Source: Ignavibacteriales bacterium (GTDB lineage: Bacteria; Bacteroidota; Ignavibacteria; Ignavibacteriales; Melioribacteraceae). Taken from it: a stretch of 5,124 bases of DNA. This document shows positions 1 to 5,124 of this stretch, one piece after another; position 1 is the first letter of the stretch, and every line of letters begins with the position of its first letter. The stretch is taken from positions 1 through 5,124 of the forward strand of contig QYQI01000131.1 of the NCBI GenBank assembly GCA_007280825.1. The letters run 5' to 3'. The notes beneath the pieces were generated by a model. The model saw only the letters and a program-made list of their open reading frames with translations. It ran no database searches and had not been told where the DNA came from. The position numbers and the translations under genes were made by a program.

Positions 1-379
1 GCCCAACGTCATTATCTATTGTTTTTGAGATTAAAACTTTTGGAAATTCTTTAATAAGTAAAGCATTGGATAAGGTATCCTCCCCTCCAATAACAATCAG
101 TCCATCAATTTTATTCTTTCGTAACAGATCAAGTACTTTCTCAGGTCCATGTTGAACTTTCTGAAGATTAATCCGGGAGGATTTCAGAATAGTTCCGCCT
201 ATGTGAGAGGGAACCTGGATGTTGTTTAGATTAATCCATTGGTCTTCCAGAATTCCCTCCCAACCTTTAAGAAAACCGATCAGTTCGATTTTCTTTTCAT
301 CGCATCCATGAACTGCAGAAGCAATGACTGCATTAAGTGAAGGAACATCGCCACCTCCGGTGAGGATGCCTAAGCGCAT
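1..379 (-). CDS. pfp: Phosphofructokinase, probably pyrophosphate-dependent (N-terminal part; runs off the window)
   Basis: This gene encodes 6-phosphofructokinase, a cytoplasmic glycolytic enzyme that phosphorylates fructose 6-phosphate to fructose 1,6-bisphosphate. Only the first 126 residues lie in the window; the family usually has 320 or more. The protein starts MRLGILTGGGDVPSLNAVIA, the phosphoryl-donor glycine loop of the family. GGEDT lies at residues 98-102 and SKTIDND at 118-124, where Asp122 matches the catalytic base (E. coli Asp127). Two positions decide the donor. Residue 101 is Asp where ATP enzymes have Gly (E. coli Gly104), and residue 119 is Lys where they have Gly (E. coli Gly124). 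Both are known hallmarks of pyrophosphate-dependent enzymes, so PPi use is inferred. The ATG at 379 fits the family N-terminus and has no Shine-Dalgarno motif. The gene lies 132 bp downstream of the nucleotidyltransferase, behind a tandem repeat, so cotranscription with the polysaccharide genes is uncertain. Confidence 0.88.
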   Translation of the reverse strand, partial: MRLGILTGGGDVPSLNAVIASAVHGCDEKKIELIGFLKGWEGILEDQWINLNNIQVPSHIGGTILKSSRINLQKVQHGPEKVLDLLRKNKIDGLIVIGGEDTLSNALLIKEFPKVLISKTIDNDVG

Positions 380-385
380 AAGGAA

Positions 386-457
386 GATGGTGAGATGGTG
401 AGATGGTGAGATGGTGAGATGGTGAAATAGTGAGGTAGTGAGATAGTGAAGGAATGA
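386..457. repeat. Tandem octamer repeat upstream of the phosphofructokinase gene
   Basis: Five perfect copies of GATGGTGA (plus strand; TCACCATC on the coding strand) occupy 386-425. Four decaying copies follow: AATAGTGA, GGTAGTGA, GATAGTGA and AGGAATGA, up to about 457. The perfect copies end 6 bp before the start codon of the phosphofructokinase gene, so the array lies in its probable 5' untranslated leader or promoter. Perfect copies next to degenerate ones fit expansion by slippage from one end. The unit is not a multiple of three, and no translated product is supported. Confidence 0.93.
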
Positions 458-511
458 AAATTTGGAAGCATAATGGGGTAAATTATCCTTTGAATAGGAG
501 TGTTCCTGAAC

Positions 512-1291
512 TCATGAGAAATTCTTTCGATACATTTCTACGGTATCAAATGCTTTGACTTCCGTGTTTTCGCAAACTCCATAGATTGGTATGTTTTCTT
601 TAATAAGTTTTGGGAAAATATCCCTGGCGAAATCTGAAAAACCAGGAGGAATATAATTCAATATTTCAGGTTTTACAAAATAGATACCAGCGTTAACCCA
701 ATGACTAGTGGTTTCGCTTGGTTTTGGTTTTTCGATAAATGAAAGAATCTTGCCAGAGGGATTAAATTCGGCAACGCCACTTGATGAAATATCTTCCCTG
801 TAATGGAATGCAATTATTAAAATAGAATCAGTTTTTTCTGCTTTAATTTTTAATAATTGAAGATTATAATTTGAAAGATTATCTCCATAAAGTATGTAGA
901 AAGATTCAGTCAACTGAAAATTGTCGTCTCCCCCGTGCTTTTTATCAAATGCATGCTTATTATTTGTACTTCTTTGATATTTACCTGTTATTTTTGTTTT
1001 CCAGAATTTTTCTGCAGTGTTTCTTACCGCTCCGGAGGTACCAAGGAGCTCTTCTTCTATTGAATAGGTAATTTTTACATTAAAGGAGGATCCATCTCCA
1101 AAATAATCCATTATCAGATGGCGAAAGTGATGTACATTAATAAAAATCTCTGTAATACCAAATTTTCTGCATAGTTCAATATTGTGCTGAAGAATTGGTT
1201 TTCCATCAATTCTAATCATTGGTTTTGGAAGTGATTGGGAGAGTTTTCCGAGGCGTTCTCCTTTGCCAGCGGCAAGAATTAGTGCACGCAT
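512..1291 (-). CDS. hddC: Sugar-1-phosphate nucleotidyltransferase, HddC-like (D-glycero-D-manno-heptose 1-phosphate guanylyltransferase)
   Basis: This is a cytoplasmic nucleotidyltransferase of 259 residues that transfers a nucleoside monophosphate from an NTP to a sugar 1-phosphate. The N-terminus MRALILAAGKGERLGKLSQS is followed by LPKPM (21-25), together forming the nucleotide-binding signature. Other family features are LLGTSGAVR (82-90), the metal-binding LYGDNL (134-139, Asp137), FIEKP (185-189) and WVNAGIYFV (198-206). The specific assignment to heptose 1-phosphate and GTP rests mainly on the neighbour 38 bp upstream, an HddA-like kinase; mannose-1-phosphate guanylyltransferase is the main alternative. 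Residues about 98-127, between SGAVR and the FYILYGDNL strand, are a hydrophilic stretch of about 30 residues. I do not expect it in this family, and it explains most of the extra length over a usual 230 or so. The ATG at 1291 fits the family start exactly. The stop is TGA at 514-512. Confidence 0.85.
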   Translation of the reverse strand: MRALILAAGKGERLGKLSQSLPKPMIRIDGKPILQHNIELCRKFGITEIFINVHHFRHLIMDYFGDGSSFNVKITYSIEEELLGTSGAVRNTAEKFWKTKITGKYQRSTNNKHAFDKKHGGDDNFQLTESFYILYGDNLSNYNLQLLKIKAEKTDSILIIAFHYREDISSSGVAEFNPSGKILSFIEKPKPSETTSHWVNAGIYFVKPEILNYIPPGFSDFARDIFPKLIKENIPIYGVCENTEVKAFDTVEMYRKNFS

Positions 1292-1329
1292 TTTAATTAT
1301 GCAACTATATACTAGTTTTAAATGTGCCC

Positions 1330-2325
1330 TTATACATTTGCAATAACTTTTGTACCTTCAAAATCAAATTTAAAGTTCATATATTTAAGCCCCATATTCT
1401 CTAAAGCTGTTCTTAGTTTTTTCCGATTGTCACTTTTTACACAAAATAAAAGAAATCCCCCTCCTCCAGCTCCCATAAGTTTACCTCCCAGTGCCCCATT
1501 AGCCAAACCAATACTATACATTTCATCTATAAATGAACTACTCATTCTCTCTGAGATTTTTTTCTTTTCAAGCCAATGTTGATGTAAAAGTTTTCCAAAA
1601 TTGTCAATATTACCATTCAACAAGGATTCTTTTACTTTATACCCAATTTCCTTGATTATATGCATTGAATTAACTGTAGAATTCTCATCGACTCTTGCTT
1701 TCTCAGACTGCTCAGAAAGAATAACATTTGCGTCACGTTCAATATTTGTATAAAACATCATAAGTCTATTTTCTAATTCAATTATAATTTCTTGATCTAA
1801 ATTCAATGGTGTGACTTTAACATTACCTAGTTTGTCGATATCAAGTTGAATTATACCTCCAAAGGCGGTTGCATATTGATCTTGCTTTCCAATTGGTTTT
1901 CCGATTAGGTCCATTTCAATCTTGCATGCTTCCTCGGCTAGTTCATGGATAGAAATATACCTTCGTAATATGGTATTGAGACCTTTTAGTAAACAAACGG
2001 TATATGAACTTGATGAACCCATTCCGGTTCCGGCAGATAGATCAGCCATTGAAGAGATCTCCATCGGTCTAGAAATCTTAAGCAACTTTAATGTCTCTCT
2101 AACTATTTCATGCTGAATTTCATTAATGTTTTGAGGATCAACCACTTCAACCTTCGTATAATTAATCTTAATCTTATCAAAAATTGCCGGAAGATTTATA
2201 TTTATAAACATATATTTGTTTATAGCGGAAGTGATTAAGAAACCTCCATGCTTCTTATAATACGAAGGTAAATCTGTTCCCCCTCCACCTAGGGGGAGTC
2301 TAAATGGTGCGCGAATAGTTATCAT
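1330..2325 (-). CDS. hddA: GHMP-family sugar kinase, HddA-like (D-glycero-alpha-D-manno-heptose 7-phosphate kinase)
   Basis: This is a cytoplasmic ATP-dependent sugar kinase of the GHMP superfamily, 331 residues, close to the roughly 340 usual for HddA. Motif 1 is at the N-terminus: RAPFRLPLGGGGTDLPSYY (5-23). Motif 2, the ATP-phosphate loop, is DLSAGTGMGSSSS (95-107). IGKQDQYATAFGGI (145-158) is characteristic of the heptose and fucose kinase branch. Motif 3 is KLMGAGGGGFLLF (282-294). In the known pathway HddA phosphorylates D-glycero-D-manno-heptose 7-phosphate at C1, then GmhB removes the 7-phosphate and HddC adds GMP. Only the HddA-like and HddC-like steps are in the window. The ATG at 2325 gives the exact family N-terminus and lies 21 bp after the stop of the phosphotransferase gene, so the two are probably cotranscribed. 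A kinase for another heptose or for fucose cannot be excluded. Confidence 0.85.
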   Translation of the reverse strand: MITIRAPFRLPLGGGGTDLPSYYKKHGGFLITSAINKYMFININLPAIFDKIKINYTKVEVVDPQNINEIQHEIVRETLKLLKISRPMEISSMADLSAGTGMGSSSSYTVCLLKGLNTILRRYISIHELAEEACKIEMDLIGKPIGKQDQYATAFGGIIQLDIDKLGNVKVTPLNLDQEIIIELENRLMMFYTNIERDANVILSEQSEKARVDENSTVNSMHIIKEIGYKVKESLLNGNIDNFGKLLHQHWLEKKKISERMSSSFIDEMYSIGLANGALGGKLMGAGGGGFLLFCVKSDNRKKLRTALENMGLKYMNFKFDFEGTKVIANV

Positions 2326-2346
2326 ATGAATTGATCAAATTAAGTT

Positions 2347-3771
2347 TTATACTCCTTTCCCAAGAATTATAACAGGGATGGTTTTTAACAAAATTTTAAA
2401 ATCTAAAAGGATAGACCAATTATCAATATATTCAAGATCCAATTTAACCCAATCATTAAAATCAGAGATTTTATTTCGGCCATTGATCTGCCAAAGACAT
2501 GTCAATCCTGGTTTAATAGAGACTTTTCTCTTTTGCCAGCTATCAAACAATTCAAATTCAAAAGGTTGATTTGCTCTTGGTCCTACTAAACTTAAGTCTC
2601 CTTTCAAGACATTTAATAACTGAGGAGTTTCATCGATACTAAATTTTCTTAACAATTTGCCGATTAACAAAATCCTAGGGTCTTTTTTTATTTTAAATAC
2701 GGGTCCTGTCATTTCATTCATAGATGTAAGGGATTCTTTTAATCTGTCAGCGTTTTTCACCATTGTCCGTATTTTCCAAATATGAAAACGTTTACGATCT
2801 TTGCCAATAACAATAAGTTTGTAAAATAGTGGTGTGCCATCCGTGATAAAGACTAATAGCAAACTTACCAATATTAACGGGGAAAAAATAATCAATACGA
2901 ATAAAGCGCCAGCTATGTCTATAATTCTTTTTAATAAAAGTTCAAAATCTCGCTGGTTAAGAAAATAAATACTTAGAATTTTTAATCCATAAATTTCATC
3001 TACGACTATTTGTTTTGTGATTTTTCCAAGAAAATCGGAATTGATTCTAACCTGTACTCCTTCTCTTTCGCATATTTCAATAATTCTCCTGATAGAATCA
3101 AAATTATTGGAGGATAAAGTTATAATAACTTCCTGTACACTTATTTTATTTAATATTGCTTCAAATGAATCAATTGTTCCAATTATTTCATGCCCATACA
3201 GTTTCTCACCTTCGTTTTTTGCATCACAACTGATTAATCCCACAATATCTAAACCCCAGTTTAAGTTTTTATCAACTGTTTCAATGAATTGCTCACATCG
3301 GTGGTCAGTACCAATGATTAAAATTCTTTTTCGATTTTCACCCTTCAACCTGATAATTCTAGCCACATAGAATATTAAAAGCTTTTCAAGTAGTAAAGCG
3401 AAAAATATTCCCATAAAAGTAATAAACATAAAACTTCTCGGTAGTATTTGGATTCCAATAATATATGTGATGAAGAATCCAATCAACATACCAAGAAATG
3501 AGACCTTTATAACCACAGTAAACTCTTTTTTTAGAGAAGTAAAACGCCGAAAACTATATGCTTTAAACGCGTTAAATAGCAAAACATATAATTCTGATGC
3601 AAGTAAAAACAAAATAATAACATATAGCTCGTTTTCATAGTCAATAATATGATTCTTTGAACTGAATACTGAGTGTATAGGCCAAAATGAATATAATAAA
3701 AATAACACAAAAAACACTGTCAAAAAGTCAATAAATTGTGCTAAATATTTATGATTGCTCGATCTCCACAT
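2347..3771 (-). CDS. Undecaprenyl-phosphate sugar-1-phosphate transferase (polyprenyl glycosylphosphotransferase, WbaP/WcaJ type)
   Basis: This inner-membrane enzyme transfers a sugar 1-phosphate from a nucleotide sugar to undecaprenyl phosphate, the first step of building a lipid-linked polysaccharide repeat. Its 474 residues show the full architecture. There are four N-terminal membrane segments (about 11-30, 48-67, 86-106 and 112-137), then a cytoplasmic Rossmann-like domain starting at KRILIIGTD (148-156). A fifth membrane segment (about 286-309) follows KRIIDI. The C-terminal catalytic domain has FHIWKIRTM (329-337), FSIDETPQLLNVLKGDLSLV (377-396) with the catalytic Asp380-Glu381 pair, and PGLTCLWQINGR (421-432). 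The first catalytic signature is altered: the usual F-x-K-Q-x-R-x-G reads FYKLIVIG (316-323). VGPRAN replaces the usual VGPRP. The sugar cannot be read from the sequence; glucose or galactose 1-phosphate are common in the family. A possible promoter lies just upstream, and the gene probably leads an operon with the kinase and nucleotidyltransferase genes. Confidence 0.93.
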   Translation of the reverse strand: MWRSSNHKYLAQFIDFLTVFFVLFLLYSFWPIHSVFSSKNHIIDYENELYVIILFLLASELYVLLFNAFKAYSFRRFTSLKKEFTVVIKVSFLGMLIGFFITYIIGIQILPRSFMFITFMGIFFALLLEKLLIFYVARIIRLKGENRKRILIIGTDHRCEQFIETVDKNLNWGLDIVGLISCDAKNEGEKLYGHEIIGTIDSFEAILNKISVQEVIITLSSNNFDSIRRIIEICEREGVQVRINSDFLGKITKQIVVDEIYGLKILSIYFLNQRDFELLLKRIIDIAGALFVLIIFSPLILVSLLLVFITDGTPLFYKLIVIGKDRKRFHIWKIRTMVKNADRLKESLTSMNEMTGPVFKIKKDPRILLIGKLLRKFSIDETPQLLNVLKGDLSLVGPRANQPFEFELFDSWQKRKVSIKPGLTCLWQINGRNKISDFNDWVKLDLEYIDNWSILLDFKILLKTIPVIILGKGV

Positions 3772-3809
3772 AAATGCTAATTAGAATTTTCTTTTCCAAA
3801 TTAGTTAAT

Positions 3810-3843
3810 CAAATATACAAAAGAGATGACTCCACAATTCAAA
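3810..3843 (-). promoter_or_regulatory. Possible Bacteroidota-type promoter for the phosphotransferase operon
   Basis: On the coding strand TATATTTG at 3817-3810 matches the Bacteroidota -7 consensus TAnnTTTG perfectly. A TTTG lies at 3843-3840, 22 bases upstream, slightly wider than the usual 19-21, and an ATTG at 3838-3835 leaves 17. Transcription would begin near 3803, about 30 bases before the ATG at 3771. This is the largest gap in the cluster upstream of the nucleotidyltransferase gene, which supports a new transcription unit. The TTTG box overlaps the end of the displaced wecG-like tail. The spacing is imperfect and the sequence is AT-rich, so a chance match is possible. Confidence 0.4.
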
Positions 3844-3844
3844 T

Positions 3845-3934
3845 CTATAAAACATTTGCAATAAACCTGTAAACATAATATGAATTTGTAATCAGGTAAC
3901 GTTTAAACTTTTTTGGATCCTGGATGGATCTATA
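3845..3934 (-). pseudogene. Displaced C-terminal tail of the WecG/TagA-like glycosyltransferase, out of frame
   Basis: In the -1 frame relative to the upstream ORF, 3934-3848 encode 29 residues beginning YRSIQDPKKFKRYL and ending FIANVL, followed by TAG at 3847-3845. This is the tail expected for the family after its EW(L/F) motif, whose typical form resembles YRLIQEPKRxxRYL. Adding one base to the TTT run at 3936-3934 would join it to Trp209-Phe210 of the upstream ORF, giving a protein of about 239 residues, a normal family length. In the TagA enzyme of Thermoanaerobacter italicus this C-terminal appendage is reported to be needed for membrane association and activity. The tail is still fully readable, so the lesion is recent or is a sequencing or assembly error. 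Confidence 0.85.
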
Positions 3935-4563
3935 AACCATTCCATACCTCGTCTTGTCCATTTCGGAGCATCCTTTTTTTTCCCGACGATGACATCAAAT
4001 GTTCCTCCAACACCCATAAGAATAGCCTTTTTCAGAGAATGTTTAAAATATTGCATTAATTCTTCCTGCCTTGGAGATCCCATTGCGATTAGCACAACAT
4101 CAGGATTGGCTTGATTGATCTGTGTAGAAATCTCATGCAATTCTTCATTCCTAAAATAGCCATTCCGTCCTCCAACAATGGTGCATCTGAAATCGGTTTT
4201 ATTGAATATAATATTTTGAACTTCCTGAGTAGCACCCAAGAGGAAAATTTTTAAACTGGAATTATATAAGAGTTCTTTGGCAATGTCTGCGCCCCCTACG
4301 TCCCACTCTTTTAGTGGTTTTCGCAGGATTTTCATGCCAATATTTATGGCATTTTCCGGCAATATAATGAAAGACTCATCAATGGATGTTCTACATAAAG
4401 GTTTTTTATCATATAAATACATTTTGTTTGTATTCATAACCGTGATAAAAAATACTCCATTTTTCAAAGCTATTTCAGATATTGCTTGCAGAATCTCAGA
4501 TTTTGATAGATTTGAGATTGGATAATCAAGAAAATTTGTTTTTGATATTAAACCTCTTTCCAT
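3892..4563 (-). CDS. WecG/TagA/CpsF-family glycosyltransferase, C-terminally frameshifted
   Basis: This is a GT26-family transferase, which adds a sugar such as ManNAc or ManNAcA from its UDP donor to a lipid-linked acceptor at the inner face of the membrane. The open frame is 223 residues. Family features are TVMNTNKMYL (41-50), SLKIFLLGAT (103-112), a conserved strand with PDVVLIAMGSPRQEE (154-168), and GVGGTFDVIVGKKKDAPKW (184-202) followed by RRGMEW. After Phe210 the last 13 residues no longer fit the family; the true tail lies in another frame at 3934-3845. The motif usually written PDGxG, whose Asp is the proposed catalytic base in TagA, reads PENAIN here (69-74), and the usual ERVxG reads EWDVGG (86-91). 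The gene starts 9 bp after the wecB remnant, with no Shine-Dalgarno motif. The family call is firm; the substrate and whether it is functional are uncertain. Confidence 0.85.
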   Translation of the reverse strand: MERGLISKTNFLDYPISNLSKSEILQAISEIALKNGVFFITVMNTNKMYLYDKKPLCRTSIDESFIILPENAINIGMKILRKPLKEWDVGGADIAKELLYNSSLKIFLLGATQEVQNIIFNKTDFRCTIVGGRNGYFRNEELHEISTQINQANPDVVLIAMGSPRQEELMQYFKHSLKKAILMGVGGTFDVIVGKKKDAPKWTRRGMEWFIDPSRIQKSLNVT

Positions 4564-4572
4564 TACAAAATA

Positions 4573-4959
4573 TTAAGAGTTGACAAGGATGTTTACAATT
4601 CTGCTTGCCGTTTTGCCATCCCAAAATTCTGGCCTCATTGTCTCAATAGGAACTGTTAACATTTGATAATACTTTTCTCTGATAATATTGATATTGTTAC
4701 CTGTAAGTATACTCGTTCAACCATTCTCAATTAGGGTTACAGGACGTTCAGTATTCCAACGTAGAGTCAGACAAGGTATTGAGAATATACAACATTCTTC
4801 TTGTAAGCCACCACTATCTGTAATCATAATTGTTGCATTCATTGTTAGGTTTGGCATCTCATGATACCCTACGGGATTAAGGAGTAAAAGACCTGGAGCG
4901 TGAACAATTTTTTCCCAAAGCCCAAACACAGACTTAATCCTTTGCAAACCTGAATTCAT
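4573..4959 (-). pseudogene. wecB: wecB remnant: UDP-N-acetylglucosamine 2-epimerase, 5'-truncated with an in-frame stop
   Basis: An intact WecB of about 370 residues converts UDP-GlcNAc to UDP-ManNAc. Only about 128 codons of its C-terminal third remain. The first part (4959-4720) has GLWEKIVHAP, LLNPVGYHEM, ITDSGGLQEE and LTLRWNTERPVTLIENG, the strongly conserved UDP-binding core. A TGA at 4719-4717 interrupts it, after which the same frame continues as TSILTGNNINII and ends PEFWDGKTASRIVNILVNS before TAA at 4575-4573. Family members have a Gly-Thr-x-x-L-x-G sequence at this point, so the TGA probably replaced GGA by one base change. The N-terminal domain, with the residues matching E. coli Asp95, Glu117, Glu131 and His213, is absent: a glycosyltransferase gene ends 8 bp upstream. 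The fragment cannot be an active epimerase. An ATG at 4959 exists, but an in-frame TGA lies directly before it. Confidence 0.85.
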
Positions 4960-4967
4960 TCAGTTTA

Positions 4968-5124
4968 TTATTTCAATTTTTGGATTACCTCAATCCATTT
5001 ATTAGAAAAAACAGTACGATTAAAATTTTTCTTGACATATTCTTTGTTATAATCACCAATTTTTTTACGTAATTGAATATCCGAACTTAACATTTCAATT
5101 TTTTGTGCTAATTCTTGGGAATTA
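4968..5124 (-). CDS. Glycosyltransferase, GT4-like (C-terminal end; starts outside the window)
   Basis: Fifty-one C-terminal residues are visible, from 5123 to the TAA at 4970-4968. The stretch ELAQKIEMLSSDIQLRKKIG, followed by YVKKNF about six residues later and WIEVIQKLK at the end, is the usual amphipathic C-terminal helix pattern of GT-B fold group 1 (GT4) glycosyltransferases. These use a nucleotide sugar donor to extend a glycan at the cytoplasmic membrane. Nothing in this piece reveals the donor or acceptor, because the catalytic E-x7-E motif would lie upstream. The natural-looking end shows that this gene is complete at its 3' side although the wecB remnant begins almost immediately after it. 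A GT-B family other than GT4 is possible. Confidence 0.72.
   Translation of the reverse strand, partial: NSQELAQKIEMLSSDIQLRKKIGDYNKEYVKKNFNRTVFSNKWIEVIQKLK

Noticed and set aside
386..457. CRISPR array
   Set aside because: The unit is 8 bp, repeated head to tail without spacers; it is a simple tandem repeat.
495..520. Terminator after the nucleotidyltransferase gene (AGGAGTGTTCCT and CTCATGAG palindromes)
   Set aside because: The stems are only 4 bp with no T-run on the transcribed side, too weak to support a terminator.
871..1071. Plus-strand open frames opposite the minus-strand genes (for example here, 1322-1582, 1922-2116, 3017-3370 and 4277-4525)
   Set aside because: They lie antisense within well-supported genes, show no recognisable protein features, and are explained by the coding strand's composition.
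3925..3940. Programmed -1 frameshifting in the wecG-like gene
   Set aside because: The TGG-TTT-ATA context has no X-XXY-YYZ slippery heptamer in phase, and I see no convincing downstream hairpin.
4717..4719. TGA recoded as glycine (a genetic code known in some candidate phyla)
   Set aside because: A Gly fits this single position, but the 331- and 474-residue genes at 1330-2325 and 2347-3771 contain no in-frame TGA, and TGA ends the nucleotidyltransferase gene at its expected length.
4717..4959. Reading 4717-4959 as a complete 80-residue gene
   Set aside because: Its sequence is the UDP-binding core of WecB and homology continues in the same frame past the TGA to 4573, so it is a broken piece of a larger gene.
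4949..4970. Cloning or ligation junction at the GAATTC site (4952-4957) where wecB homology begins
   Set aside because: The coincidence is noted, but GAATTC also occurs within intact genes at 250-255 and 1679-1684, so the site alone is not evidence of a chimera.

Overview
The window looks like part of a surface-polysaccharide (capsule, exopolysaccharide or O-antigen type) gene cluster from an AT-rich bacterium, most likely a member of the Bacteroidota. The clues are start codons preceded by A/T-rich sequence without Shine-Dalgarno motifs, a TATATTTG box that fits the Bacteroidota -7 promoter consensus (TAnnTTTG), and the gene types present. The phylum assignment is an inference. Every supported gene is on the minus strand, so transcription runs from position 5124 towards position 1.

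In transcription order the layout is as follows. (1) 5124-4968 holds the C-terminal end of a GT4-type glycosyltransferase. (2) 4959-4573 holds a remnant of wecB (UDP-GlcNAc 2-epimerase): only the C-terminal third is left and it carries an in-frame TGA. (3) 4563-3892 is a WecG/TagA/CpsF-family glycosyltransferase. Its normal C-terminal tail is still present at 3934-3845 but sits in another reading frame because one base is missing near 3934-3936. (4) A short intergenic region follows with a plausible promoter at 3843-3810. (5) 3771-2347 is a polyprenyl-phosphate sugar-1-phosphate transferase (WbaP/WcaJ type), the enzyme that starts a lipid-linked repeat unit. (6) 2325-1330 is a GHMP sugar kinase of the HddA type. 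(7) 1291-512 is a sugar-1-phosphate nucleotidyltransferase of the HddC type. (8) A 132-bp intergenic stretch contains a tandem octamer repeat. (9) 379-1 is the N-terminal part of a phosphofructokinase with residues typical of the pyrophosphate-dependent class.

Read as a pathway, the phosphotransferase loads the first sugar phosphate onto undecaprenyl phosphate on the inner face of the membrane. The kinase and nucleotidyltransferase pair probably makes a GDP-activated D-glycero-D-manno-heptose. The GT4 and WecG-type enzymes would extend the lipid-linked glycan. The wecB remnant and the frameshifted wecG-like gene are consecutive and functionally linked (UDP-ManNAc supply and a probable ManNAc-type transfer), so the region 4970-3845 may be a decaying ManNAc module. 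Sequence error remains an alternative, mainly for the single-base events. I found no RNA genes, CRISPR array, transposase or convincing terminator, and no gene-free stretch over 300 bases.
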